DNA of 64,000 bases, from assembly GCF_900109365.1 (NCBI RefSeq), contig NZ_FNZR01000004.1, forward strand, positions 62,001 to 126,000, read 5' to 3'. The position numbers and the translations under genes are program-made. The stretch is from Parapedobacter koreensis (GTDB taxonomy: Bacteria > Bacteroidota > Bacteroidia > Sphingobacteriales > Sphingobacteriaceae). Shown here in pieces: positions 28,535 to 38,400 of the stretch (within the stretch, counting starts at the first letter, position 1; every line of letters begins with the position of its first letter). Under the pieces are notes generated by a model, which was not told the origin of the DNA, made no database searches, and was given only the letters and a program-made list of their open reading frames with translations.

Positions 28535-30100
28535 ATGAACAACAGGAATTATAATACCTACTTTCATACACATACCATCTCCGGCATCATCATCTGCATG
28601 GTGCTGTATGTGATTTTTTTCGCGGGATCGTTTTCGTTTTTTAAGGCGGAAATCGCGGCTTGGCAGCAGGGGGAATCCTTCGACACACATGGGCAGGCGG
28701 GGTTTCCTTATGCTTATGTATTGGATTCGCTTGATAAGCAGCACGACCTGCGGGGCAGGGAACTGTACCTGTATTTCTACCCCAATTCGCTGAATACCTA
28801 TGTATACATGGGGCCATCGCTGGACACGCTGCGTAATAAGCAGGCTGGCGAAAGTACTTATTTTTATTACAATCTTGCCGATAAACAGGGCCGAAGCTAC
28901 GAGGATGCGTATGACTTGGGGGAGTTTCTCTACCGGCTACACTTCTTGGCGCAGCTCAACTATGTGCCCATACCGGTGGGCTACCCATTTGGTTATGTAT
29001 TGGCCGGGCTGGTGTCTTTCTTATTTCTGTTTGCATTGATTACGGGCTTGCTGCTGCACTGGGACAAAATTGTGTCTAATTTTTTCCTTTTCAGACCATG
29101 GACGAAGTTGAAAACCTTGTGGACGGATCTGCATACCGTGCTGGGTGTCATCGGCTTCCCCTACCAGCTTGTCTATGCCATTACGGGGATTATCCTGATT
29201 GTAAATACGGTATACACGGCTCCCATTGCCCACCTGCTATATGGGGGTGATGAAGAGAAGGTATACCAGGACTTGGGCTTTGAAGTGGCCGTGGATGCTG
29301 AATTTGCGAATAAGCCGGCAGCGGCGCTACCGGATATCCAGCGCCTCATCGAGCAAACGCAACGGGAATGGACGGGGGCTGCGCTGAGGCGCATGACCAT
29401 CAAACACTATGGCGATGAACATATGCAGCTTGTGCTCCAGGTGGAGGCTGATCCGAGTCGTAGTTTTTCGGGTGCGGGCTATGTGGTGTATGATGTGCAT
29501 GGGAAAGTGGTCAAACAGCAATCGCCCATCGGTGAAACAACCTATGCAGATGTGATGAGAAGCGTGGTCTATCGGCTGCATTATGGCGACTATGGGGGGC
29601 TGTTCCTGAAAATCGCCTATTTTATCCTCGGCATCATGGGGTGCCTCATCATCGTCTCCGGAATCGTCATTTGGCTGGTCGCCCGTGACAAAAATAATAT
29701 CCCCCTCCATAAGCGGCGCTTCAACTTTTGGCTGGCAAATATCTTCCTTGCGGTATGCCTCTCCATGTTTCCGGTGACGGCATTCACGTTTGTGGTGGTG
29801 AAGGCCAGTGCGGTGGTAAACGAAATGCTCATCTACCAAACGTACTTTTACAGCTGGCTTGTGCTATCGGTATATTACGTCATCCGCCACGACCTTGGCC
29901 GGACGAACCGCGAGACACTACTGCTGGGTGCTGTATTGTCCGTGCTAGTACCACTGGCCAACGGTTTGTACGCTGGCAATTGGCCTTGGCTCACCTGGGC
30001 CGCCGGGGAGGTGGATATCTTCTTCTTAGACATGTTTTGGATGGTGCTGGCTATCGTGACGTTTGTAGGGTATGGGAAGGTGAAGGGGCGTGGTGTTTGA
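28535..30100 (+). CDS. PepSY-associated TM-helix membrane protein
   Basis: A 521-residue inner-membrane protein of the PepSY_TM family. It begins MNNRNYNTYFHTHTISG, where a histidine-bearing first TM segment is typical, followed by a large periplasmic region and three to four more TM helices; a later stretch (HTVLGVIGFPYQLVYAITG) matches the second conserved helix with its His. Such proteins are linked to ferric-siderophore reduction or iron release in the periplasm. I used the ATG at 28535 instead of a GTG... frame reaching into the preceding gene. No TonB siderophore receptor is next to the cassette. Confidence 0.8.
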   Translation: MNNRNYNTYFHTHTISGIIICMVLYVIFFAGSFSFFKAEIAAWQQGESFDTHGQAGFPYAYVLDSLDKQHDLRGRELYLYFYPNSLNTYVYMGPSLDTLRNKQAGESTYFYYNLADKQGRSYEDAYDLGEFLYRLHFLAQLNYVPIPVGYPFGYVLAGLVSFLFLFALITGLLLHWDKIVSNFFLFRPWTKLKTLWTDLHTVLGVIGFPYQLVYAITGIILIVNTVYTAPIAHLLYGGDEEKVYQDLGFEVAVDAEFANKPAAALPDIQRLIEQTQREWTGAALRRMTIKHYGDEHMQLVLQVEADPSRSFSGAGYVVYDVHGKVVKQQSPIGETTYADVMRSVVYRLHYGDYGGLFLKIAYFILGIMGCLIIVSGIVIWLVARDKNNIPLHKRRFNFWLANIFLAVCLSMFPVTAFTFVVVKASAVVNEMLIYQTYFYSWLVLSVYYVIRHDLGRTNRETLLLGAVLSVLVPLANGLYAGNWPWLTWAAGEVDIFFLDMFWMVLAIVTFVGYGKVKGRGV

Positions 30101-30484
30101 AACGAAGGTTTTGTTTATGCATAAGCCTATGCGGGGCATTCTTTCGCGAGTTGCGCAATGCTTTCTTTGCGTTTGCCCGCGGGGCTTTCCGTCGCTGCCG
30201 CGACAGGGCTTGGTACTTTTGACCGCAAAAGTACCCAAAACTCGCCGCTATGCCCAGCTGCTACAGCGGATAGTGCCTCAACGTGCAAACCGCAGCTGAC
30301 CAAGGCGGCATTTTAGGTATACGGAGGGTTGCTGCTGAAAGCCGTGCGGGAATAAATTCGTGGCCGGTGCGGCCAGCCGAAGCGCTTTGGTTACTTTGGC
30401 GCGACAAAGTAACATGCCCGCACGATCTCCACGTGCATAAACAAAATGCGGGCTCTTTTGTTTTCTACCAAAAAACGACGAACG
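30101..30484. repeat. Gene-free region with REP-like hairpins
   Basis: 384 bp between the PepSY and Ku genes with no credible gene and GC content above its surroundings. It holds two similar hairpins: ggtacttttg/caaaagtacc (30212-30221 and 30226-30235, 4-base loop) and gttactttg/caaagtaac (30390-30398 and 30405-30413, 6-base loop). A third inverted repeat, gcccgca/tgcgggc (30416-30422 and 30447-30453), is followed by TCTTTTGTTTTC. The GGTACTTTTG...CAAAAGTACC pattern recurs in intergenic DNA of many Bacteroidota as I recall. Likely a repetitive extragenic element. Confidence 0.55.
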
Positions 30485-31240
30485 ATGAGAGCAATCTGGA
30501 CAGGTGCCATCGGATTTGGATTGGTGAATATTCCCGTGAAATTATTCAGCGCGACTACGGATAGCCGACCGGATTTTGATATGCTGGATCGGAAGGATCT
30601 TGCACGTATACGGTACAAACGGGTAAACGAGCGGACGGGCAAAGAGGTAGACTGGGATAACATCGTGCGTGGCTACCTGCTGAAAGACAACTACATCGTG
30701 CTGGATGAAGCCGACTTTGAGGAGGCCAGCCCGGAAAAGACAAAAATGATAAACCTACAGGTGTTCGTGAAAGAGGCTGATATTGAAAGTGTTTACTTTG
30801 AAGCGCCCTATTACCTCCAACCGCAAAAGGGCGGTGAAAAGGCCTATATACTGTTGCTGAAGGCGCTGGAAAAAACCCGAATGGCGGGCTTGTCTACGTT
30901 TGTCTTGCGCAATACCGAAAACCTGGCCATCGTCCGGCCCTATGAAAACCTATTGATGCTCAATAAACTCCGGTTTCAGGAGGAAGTGCGGGATGCGGGC
31001 GAGCTCAACGTCCCGTCAGGCACCAAAATTGCCAAGCCGGAAATGGACATGGCGGTGCAGCTGATCAAAAGGCACTCCGGGGAATTTAATATCGACGACT
31101 ATAAGGATGAATACAGCAAGGAATTGATGAAAATTATCCGCGCAAAGGCAAAGGGCAAACGACCGGCTATGCGGAAGATCAAAGTGAAACGCGCTCAATC
31201 GGATGATTTGCTGGAACAGCTGCGGGCAAGCTTGGGATAG
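30485..31240 (+). CDS. ku: Bacterial Ku DNA end-binding protein
   Basis: A 251-residue Ku homodimer protein that binds double-strand ends for non-homologous end joining. The start MRAIWTGAIGFGLVNIPVKLFSAT is the family signature, followed by the beta-barrel/bridge region (YKRVNERTGKEVDWDNIVRGY) and a short Lys/Arg-rich C-terminus (KAKGKRPAMRKIKVKRA). I chose the ATG at 30485, 39 bases inside a longer frame, because it fits the family. LigD is not in the window, although it commonly neighbours ku. Its stop codon directly abuts the stop of the convergent epimerase gene. Confidence 0.96.
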   Translation: MRAIWTGAIGFGLVNIPVKLFSATTDSRPDFDMLDRKDLARIRYKRVNERTGKEVDWDNIVRGYLLKDNYIVLDEADFEEASPEKTKMINLQVFVKEADIESVYFEAPYYLQPQKGGEKAYILLLKALEKTRMAGLSTFVLRNTENLAIVRPYENLLMLNKLRFQEEVRDAGELNVPSGTKIAKPEMDMAVQLIKRHSGEFNIDDYKDEYSKELMKIIRAKAKGKRPAMRKIKVKRAQSDDLLEQLRASLG

Positions 31241-32215
31241 CTATAGCATGGCGTGGGCCTTGAACCAGTGGATGGCATCGTCGATACCTGCATCAATGGG
31301 CCGGAAAACAACCCCTAATTCCTGCTGGGCCTTGCTATTGGAATAATAGTTGCAGATACAGAGGATTTTCATGTTGACGGATGAAAGGGCCGTCCGAATG
31401 CCCAGGGTACGCAGGGCATCGCCGAGGTAGCCTGCAGCCCGTAAAACCGGCCGGGGTACAGCCACCAGCAATGGCTGGCTGGGGGAATGGCTGGCCAGCT
31501 TCTTGAAAAAATCGCGGTAGCTCAGGTTTTCTCCGGCAAGGAGGTAGGCTGCGCCGTTTTCGCCGCGTTCGAGCGCCCGGATCACACCTTCGGCAGCGTC
31601 TGCGACATGGACGAAGTTTTTGCCGCCGGGGGGATGAAAGACCACCTTCTTGCCATAGCCCATCTGGATAATGGCACCTGAACTGGGCTTGCCGTCATAA
31701 GCACCTATCATGAAGGTGGGATTGACGACGGTGACCGCTATGCGGTCTTTGGCGGCAAGTATGAGCCGTTCGCCTTCGGCTTTGCTCCGGGCATACCACG
31801 CCTCGCTGAACGGGGCCTTCATGGGCCGGGTTTCGTCGCCTAATTGCTGCAAGCTGCCATAGCCAAACGTATTGGCCGTGCTGACGTAAACGATTTTCTT
31901 CACACCGTGCGCAAGTGCAGCTTGTATGACCTGCTCGGTACCCATGACATTGATGCGATGGTAGTCTTCATAGTGCAACAGGCCCATGTCTGTGGTGGCT
32001 GCGCTATGGATGATGTAATCGCAACCGCCTACGGCCCGTGCGAGGGACGCCGCATCGGTAATGTCGCCAATGGCCAGCGCTAAACCGTCTTGAGGTGGCA
32101 GCAAAAATTTTTTGGTATCGCGGATAAGGCCTCTCACGCGGTAGCCACGTGCCAAAAGCGCTAAGATCGTATTGGTAGCCAGCAGGCCGTTTGCTCCGGT
32201 GACCAGTACGTTCAT
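31241..32215 (-). CDS. NAD-dependent epimerase/dehydratase (extended SDR)
   Basis: A 324-residue extended SDR enzyme resembling dihydroflavonol-reductase/3-beta-HSD-like epimerases. Rossmann motif VLVTGANGLLATN near the start (the third Gly of the usual GxxGxxG is Ala), STANTFGYG, and the catalytic YxxxK (WYARSK). Substrate unknown. I set the start at the ATG at 32215, which overlaps the stop of the upstream SDR gene by 4 bases (coupled translation); the longer frame lies within that gene. Its stop codon touches the Ku stop codon on the other strand. Confidence 0.87.
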   Translation of the reverse strand: MNVLVTGANGLLATNTILALLARGYRVRGLIRDTKKFLLPPQDGLALAIGDITDAASLARAVGGCDYIIHSAATTDMGLLHYEDYHRINVMGTEQVIQAALAHGVKKIVYVSTANTFGYGSLQQLGDETRPMKAPFSEAWYARSKAEGERLILAAKDRIAVTVVNPTFMIGAYDGKPSSGAIIQMGYGKKVVFHPPGGKNFVHVADAAEGVIRALERGENGAAYLLAGENLSYRDFFKKLASHSPSQPLLVAVPRPVLRAAGYLGDALRTLGIRTALSSVNMKILCICNYYSNSKAQQELGVVFRPIDAGIDDAIHWFKAHAML

Positions 32216-33000
32216 GCGCGGTTGATTTCTTTCCTGATGGCGTTGGTGAGCAAAGGAAGCCGGATGTAGACGGGCAGGAATTTCATCACCATCCAAGTAA
32301 GCCGATTTACCCAATTGAGCATGATCAGCGAATCGCGCTTGAACAGCTGCCGGATAGATATACCGGCTACTTCCTCGGGCGAAAGCAGCCCCATGGTGGC
32401 GAAAAAGCCCTGCTGCTGGAGCCGTGCAGAAGAATCGGCATTGGTCATCATCGGGCCGGGATTGACCAAGCTGAAAAACACGTTGCTATCGGCAAACTCT
32501 TGGTATAGCCCGCGGGTGAGGCTATAGACAAAGGCCTTGGAAGCGGGATAGACGGTCTTGTAGCCAATGGGGCTATACGCAGCCACGCTGCCCACGTTGA
32601 GCACGTAGGCCTTGTCGCGCTTCATCAGGTTGGGCAAGAGCTGGTGGGTGAGCAGTGCTGTAGCTTTGACATTGAGCTGGATAATCCGATCGAGGTAATC
32701 GATGCTGACATCCTGAAAGCGCTGTGTGCCGCCGCAACCGGCGTTGTTGATGATGATGCTTAAGAGAAACTTTTCATTCACCCAGGCGGCCAGGGCGATG
32801 ATGTTTTCCTTTTGTGTGAGATCGGTCTCATAACAATGGGCTTCTTGTCCCAACGCTTCTACTTGTGACGCCACGAAATCGAGGCCTTCACCCGGTAGGC
32901 TGACCAGTATGGTGCTGATCTGCCTGCGGGCCAATTCCAATGCGAAGGCTTTCCCTAAGCCCTGGCTAGCTCCAGTGATTAATGCATAGGTTTTACTCAT
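32212..33000 (-). CDS. Short-chain dehydrogenase/reductase
   Basis: A 262-residue classical SDR. TGASQGLGKA (9-18) binds the cofactor, NNAGCGG is the structural NAG motif, and the catalytic segment is YPASK with a serine in GSVAAYS ahead of it. The C-terminal 40 residues are hydrophobic and could touch the membrane (LTWMVMKFLPVYIRLPLL). The following epimerase gene overlaps by 4 bases, so the two enzymes may act in sequence. Specific substrate not identifiable. Confidence 0.88.
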   Translation of the reverse strand: MSKTYALITGASQGLGKAFALELARRQISTILVSLPGEGLDFVASQVEALGQEAHCYETDLTQKENIIALAAWVNEKFLLSIIINNAGCGGTQRFQDVSIDYLDRIIQLNVKATALLTHQLLPNLMKRDKAYVLNVGSVAAYSPIGYKTVYPASKAFVYSLTRGLYQEFADSNVFFSLVNPGPMMTNADSSARLQQQGFFATMGLLSPEEVAGISIRQLFKRDSLIMLNWVNRLTWMVMKFLPVYIRLPLLTNAIRKEINRA

Positions 33001-33081
33001 CGCCTGTAAAATTACAACAGGATTTGATTGGTCGTGCGGGATAGCCGAAATAATTTCGTTAAATTTTGTTAATCGTATCGC

Positions 33082-33891
33082 TTACCGTACAGGCGGCTCC
33101 CTGAAGAAGGGATCAAATAGGCTATCAATCTGGAAAATCCGGACGCCCGCGGCCTTTAATGCGCCGGCTGCGGCCTTGCCCGCGCTCAGCGGGTCATGCT
33201 GCCGTGGCGATGCGTTGATAACGCCAATCACCCGAATGCCATGTTGCGTGGCCCACTCAACATCAGCTGCACGGATGGTGCCTGAAAAGAGGTAATAATG
33301 TGCCGGGGAGTAGCCAGGACGTTTCCTATTGGCCTCCAATTGCTGCCGTGTGCAGCTCAGCGCTATTTTGCCACGGTAATAGTCGGTGGATTCGTCCGTG
33401 CCGATCAGGAGGGCGTCGGAAAGCTGATCGTAGCGGGAAAGCAGCTGAATGAGCCTGCCGTGCAGCAGCGTGTCATTGCCGGGAACCTTGAGGTCTATCA
33501 TCACTTTTATCCGGTTTTGGGCAGCAGCCAACACTTCTTCCAGGGTGTGCACGCGATTGCCCAGCGAACCTTCCAATGCCTTCATCGCTGGCCACGCCAG
33601 TTCGGAAACAGGCGTATCGATACCGTAATAGCGGAGAAAATTGCGGTCGTGATGAATGATGAAAACGCTGTCTTTACTCATCCGTACGTCGATTTCTATG
33701 CGGTCATAACCCCGAGCGATGGCTTTTTCCAGTGCTTGAAGGCTGTTTTCTGCCGTAGCACTGTCTACCACGCCGCCGCGGTGGGCAATGAGCTGGAAAT
33801 TGGCTGCGATTTTGTCGCTTTGGGCATGCAATTGGAGCCCGGTGATCAGGGATACTATGCCGCATAAACATGCGTAAATTGGTTTTGTCAT
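33082..33891 (-). CDS. Exported glycerophosphodiester phosphodiesterase
   Basis: A 269-residue enzyme that hydrolyses glycerophosphodiesters to glycerol-3-phosphate and an alcohol. The signal peptide (1-23, LQLHAQ) places it in the periplasm or at the outer membrane. The GDPD catalytic set is complete: HRGG (37-40), E48-N49, EIDVR (66-70), and HHD (80-82). The third SusC/SusD pair ends 69 bp upstream on the same strand, but a hairpin terminator lies between. A functional link to that transporter is possible, not shown. Confidence 0.93.
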   Translation of the reverse strand: MTKPIYACLCGIVSLITGLQLHAQSDKIAANFQLIAHRGGVVDSATAENSLQALEKAIARGYDRIEIDVRMSKDSVFIIHHDRNFLRYYGIDTPVSELAWPAMKALEGSLGNRVHTLEEVLAAAQNRIKVMIDLKVPGNDTLLHGRLIQLLSRYDQLSDALLIGTDESTDYYRGKIALSCTRQQLEANRKRPGYSPAHYYLFSGTIRAADVEWATQHGIRVIGVINASPRQHDPLSAGKAAAGALKAAGVRIFQIDSLFDPFFREPPVR

Positions 33892-33900
33892 GGTGGATGG

Positions 33901-33944
33901 GTTTTAAAAACGGAGCACCTGCCCTAATCAGGACAGCTGCTCCG
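33901..33944 (-). terminator. Intrinsic terminator after susD3
   Basis: Imperfect 14-bp stem (33911-33924 with 33931-33944, 12 pairs) around a 6-base loop; on the minus strand it is followed directly by TTTTTAAAAC. It sits 16 bases past the SusD3 stop codon and before the phosphodiesterase gene. Confidence 0.8.
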
Positions 33945-33960
33945 CTTGTCTTACTGGATT

Positions 33961-35451
33961 TTAATTTTGGTATCCGGGATTTTGGAGGATAGTTCCATTG
34001 CTCACATCGATTTCGTTTTGTGGATAAGGCAGCAAGTTGTGCATGGCCGGATTGAACGTCCGTGCAGGCTTATAGCTTCCTTCTGCGGGTGTGTTGTTAT
34101 ACACTTCGGCAGCCAGTCCCCACCGTACGAGATCAAAATGCCGGTCGCCGCCTTCGAAAGCGAGCTCCATTTTGCGTTCGTACATCAGATCGTTGAATGT
34201 GGGGGCGTCAATAGGCGTTAAATTTGCCCGGGTGCGCACTTTGTTGAATGACGTTGCGGCTTCGGCAACGCCAACCGTGCGATTGGTGGGGCCACCGCCA
34301 TTGAGGTTGATGATGGCTTCGGCATGGAGGAGCAGGACATCGGCCAGCCGTACGGCGGGTACGTCCAGACCGGGATTCCAGTTTTCATACCGGGTGGCGT
34401 AGGGCTGCATAAACTTAATACATACGACATCCGATTGGTTGTTTGGCGCACGGAGCACATCCGTAGTGCCGTTGTAGGTGACGACGTCGACATTGCGCTT
34501 TGCCACGGTGGCCTGCCGCCGGATGTCACCGGCTTGGTAGCTGTCATAAAATGCGTTGGTGGCACTCACCAACCGCCAGCCAGCACCCAATTGCTCGTCG
34601 TGGTCGCCGCCCCATACGTCGTTGGGCAGGTAAAGGATGGGCGTGATGGGATAGGAGCCAAACCGTGCGCCGAGCGACCAGAGGTGTTCGCTTGCGGTCT
34701 CATGCTCAATGGTAAACAGCTCGGCATAGGAGCTGTGCAAGGTATGGAACCCGTCGTTGATGACCTGCTCGGCAGCGGCCCGGCATTCGGACCATTTCCC
34801 TTGGTAGGCGTAGGCCTTGGCCAATAACCCCCAGGCGGCGCCAAGGCCGGGCCGTCCTTGTTCGTGCTGCATCGAGAGCTGGCCCGTTGCAGCCGTGAGG
34901 CTGCTTTCTATCACTGCCCATACATCAGCCGCCGAACCCCTCACCGTCGCTGCATCGCTGTTTTCCGGATCGTAGATGGGTACGCCGCCATACCGCTGGA
35001 TCATGGTAAAATACGCATAAGAAAGTAAGAAATTGGCTTCGCCTAATATCCGTCGTTTCTGGGTTTCGTCCATTTGAATGCTGGGCACGTTGTATAAGAC
35101 ATCGTTAGCCCGTTTGATAACCTGGAAATACGAACGGTAGCTATTTAAGCTGAGGTCGTTTTCCGTGTTTTGGAGGGCGCGGAATTCGCTCATGGCAATG
35201 AAATCCGAATAATTGTCATTCATGTAGCCGATATCACTGAAGGCTTCCATACCGCACCACTCTTCGCCGCCGAGGGCTTCTTCATCCTGCAAGGGGGTAT
35301 AGACGCCCGCCAATGCACTTTCGGCTTGGGCGGCAGTCTGCCAAAATACGGCATCGGTGAGTTCGTGCGGCTCGTTTTCCAGAAAACTGTCGGAACAAGA
35401 TGAACCGAATGCGAGCATCAGGAGTGAGAATATATGAAGGTATATTTTCAT
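33961..35451 (-). CDS. RagB/SusD-type surface lipoprotein 3
   Basis: A 496-residue SusD-fold lipoprotein, partner of the transporter ending 10 bp upstream. Lipobox GSSC (C19) followed by SDSF, an acidic surface-export-type signal. Hallmarks: LLSYAYFTMIQRYGGVPIY, LLAKAYAYQGKWSECRAAAEQV, VRLADVLLLHAEAIINL, ERKMELAFEGGDRHFDLVRW and the final YPQNEIDVSNGTILQNPGY. It is more distant from SusD1 and SusD2 than these are from each other. Confidence 0.95.
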   Translation of the reverse strand: MKIYLHIFSLLMLAFGSSCSDSFLENEPHELTDAVFWQTAAQAESALAGVYTPLQDEEALGGEEWCGMEAFSDIGYMNDNYSDFIAMSEFRALQNTENDLSLNSYRSYFQVIKRANDVLYNVPSIQMDETQKRRILGEANFLLSYAYFTMIQRYGGVPIYDPENSDAATVRGSAADVWAVIESSLTAATGQLSMQHEQGRPGLGAAWGLLAKAYAYQGKWSECRAAAEQVINDGFHTLHSSYAELFTIEHETASEHLWSLGARFGSYPITPILYLPNDVWGGDHDEQLGAGWRLVSATNAFYDSYQAGDIRRQATVAKRNVDVVTYNGTTDVLRAPNNQSDVVCIKFMQPYATRYENWNPGLDVPAVRLADVLLLHAEAIINLNGGGPTNRTVGVAEAATSFNKVRTRANLTPIDAPTFNDLMYERKMELAFEGGDRHFDLVRWGLAAEVYNNTPAEGSYKPARTFNPAMHNLLPYPQNEIDVSNGTILQNPGYQN

Positions 35452-35461
35452 GACTGTAACG

Positions 35462-38400
35462 TTAAAAGTTAAGGTTTACACCAAAAATGAACGATTTTGC
35501 TTGTGGGTAGGTGCCGCGGTCTACGCCGTACATATTGCCGCTGGTTCCGGAATCGGCACCAACTTCGGGGTCGAAACCTGAATAGTCCGTGATCGTAATG
35601 AGGTTTTGCGCGGTAAAAAACAGTCGCAACCGGGAGATGCGATCGCCGAGGAACCGCCCGTTTTGGAAGGTATAGCCCAGGGAGGCATACTTCATCCGTA
35701 GAAAGCTGCCATCTTCGATAAAGAACGTGCTATAGGCGCGGTTGTTATTTAAATCCCGTACGGATACGCGTGGGACGTCGGTACCTGTGTTGCTTGGCGT
35801 CCACCGGTTGAGGATATCCGTGCCGTTGTTGTAGCTGGTACCCTGCATGAGCTTGCCGCCCAGTGTCAGCCCGTTGAAAATCTCGTTGCCGCTGCTGCCA
35901 ATCCACATCATATCGAAATCAAACCCCTTATACGAGGCGGCGAAATTTGCCGAATACGTGAGCGATGGGAAGCTGTCCCCGGCGATTGTCCGGTCGTCGG
36001 CGCTGATGACACCATCGCCGTTGATGTCTTCAAATTTGATGTCGCCGGGCTGCGCGTTGGGCTGTATGGGATTGCCAGCGGCGTTGGTGTAGGCGGCTAC
36101 CTCCGCTTCGCTTTGGAACAAGCCGAGCGCATGTAGCACATAGAAATGGCCAAGGGGTTCGCCTTCGGCCATCCGGCCTACATTGGTATTTTTGTAATTG
36201 GACAGGAACAGCGCATTGGAGCCGGAAACGCCCATGGATACCAGTTCATTCTTGACGTGGCCGACGTTGCCGGTGATGCGGTACGTGAAGTCTTTATTAT
36301 TGGCACTCGAATAGCTCGCCGACACTTCAAAGCCCTTGTTGGATACTTCGCCAGCATTGACAAAAGGCGCGGTGGAAACCCCGTAGGAGGCCAGCAGGGG
36401 CACGCGCACCAGGATATCCTCCGTAAGCTTGTCGTAATAGTCGAACGCCAGCGATAGCCTATTGTCCAGCAGGCCAATATCTACGCCGACGTCGGTTTGC
36501 GAGGTCACCTCCCATTTGATGGATTGGTTGGACAACCGGTTTTGGGCAACTGCGGTGAAGATGTTGCCATTCAAGGTAGGCGATCCCACGCTGCTGATGG
36601 TGCTGTAATACTGGTAGTTGGAAATCTTGTCGTTGCCAAGCTGGCCCCAGCTGCCGCGAATCTTGAACTCATTGATGATGGGGCGGAGCGACTCGAAAAA
36701 GGTTTCATTCGAAAGGCGCCAGCCTGCGGAAACGGAGGGGAAGGTGCCCCAGCGGTTATTGGGACCGAACTTAGAGGAACCGTCGCGGCGGATATTGGCC
36801 GTAAACAGGTACCTATCGCCATATGCATAAGACAGCCGGCCGAAATAGGACATCAACGAATAGTCGTCGGCGCTTCCACCCACGTTGTTCGGAAAAGATC
36901 CGGCATTGTCGAAGTAACGCAAGTTGGGATCCTGGATGCTAAATTGCTGCGCTGTTCCACTGGATGTCCATTCGTTTTTGCCGCGTTCCAACGACATGCC
37001 TGCGATGCCGGAAAGGTGGTGGCCGCCCAGTTGTTTATCCCAGCTCACGGTATTGTTCCAGATCCAGGTGTCGTTGTTGCTGAAATATTCTGACAAGCTA
37101 TTTTGATTCAGTCCGCGGCCGCCATTTTGTGCGATGGCCACAAAACTCTTGTTTTTCGATTGGCCGAAGCTATACGCGAAGTCCGACTTGAGCGTGATAA
37201 AATCGAGCAGCTTGTACTCGCCGTAGAAGTTGCCCCGGATATCGGTGCCCCGGTTGCGGTTGTCGCGGCTGTCGAGGGAAGCAACGGGATTGGGGAAATC
37301 GCCGGACGGCGCACCGTAAATCTCGTTTGCCTCATCCTGCCATACGGGGATATTCCGCATATTGAAGTAAGCTGAACTGAGCACGCCATCATATGCGCCG
37401 CGGAATTCGGCTACTTTCGACGTGGTGACGGCCAACATGATGTTTTCACCCACGGAAAAGTTTTTGAATAGCTCATGCTGGCTGTTGATCCGCACGTTGA
37501 ACCGCTTGTAATAGGTGCCGTTGACCACGCCATTGTTGTTGGTATTGCCTAAGCTAAATAAGAAGTTGGAACGGTCGGTACCGCCGGCAAAAGACAAATC
37601 CTGGGTGGAATTGTAAGCGGTCCTGAAGACCTCATCGAACCAATTGGTACGGGTGACGCTGTTTTGTGGATTGTTGTAATAGTCCCATATGGATTCTGAA
37701 GCAGGGGTACCATCGTTGGTGAGTGCTTCCGTGTGAATAAGCACCATTTGCTCAGCGGAGAGCGACTCGGGTTTTTTCCAGACTTGCTGTATCCCTTGGT
37801 TGGTATTCAGGCTGATGGTCGTCTTTTGGTTGCGGGTACCTTTTTTGGTGGTGACAATAACGACCCCATTGGCACCGCGCGCGCCGTAGATAGCGGCGGA
37901 TGCAGCGTCTTTGAGCACGGAAATGCTTTCGACATCGGCGGGATTGAGGTTGCCGATGCTGCCGATAATGCCATCGACCACGTAAAGTGGGCTGTTGTCA
38001 TTGATGGATCCGGCACCACGGATTCGGATTTCGACGCCGGCCCCGGGTTCGCCGGAATTTTGCACAACGGTGACACCGGGCGCTTGCCCTTGCAAGGCGT
38101 GCGAAACGGTCTGGTTGATGCCTCGATTGACTTCCGAGGCATCAATGGTGGCGATGGCGCCGGTGAGGTCGGAGCGCTTTTGCGTGCCGTAGCCGACGAC
38201 GACTACTTCATCCAGCGCAGTTTGCCGCTCGCTGAGCGTGATGGTCATAAAGGTAGCGCTGGCCGGTACTTCGAGGGGTTCATAGCCAATGTAATTGACT
38301 ACTAAAACAGCATTTGGGCTAGCTGCGGTGATGGAAAACCGACCGTCTCCATCGGTACGCACCTGTGTGCTGGTGTTTTTGATGCTTACGGTGGCACTCG

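Noticed and set aside
30090-30299. A 69-codon plus-strand frame after the PepSY gene
   Set aside because: Covers the repetitive hairpin region and overlaps the preceding gene; no protein-like features.
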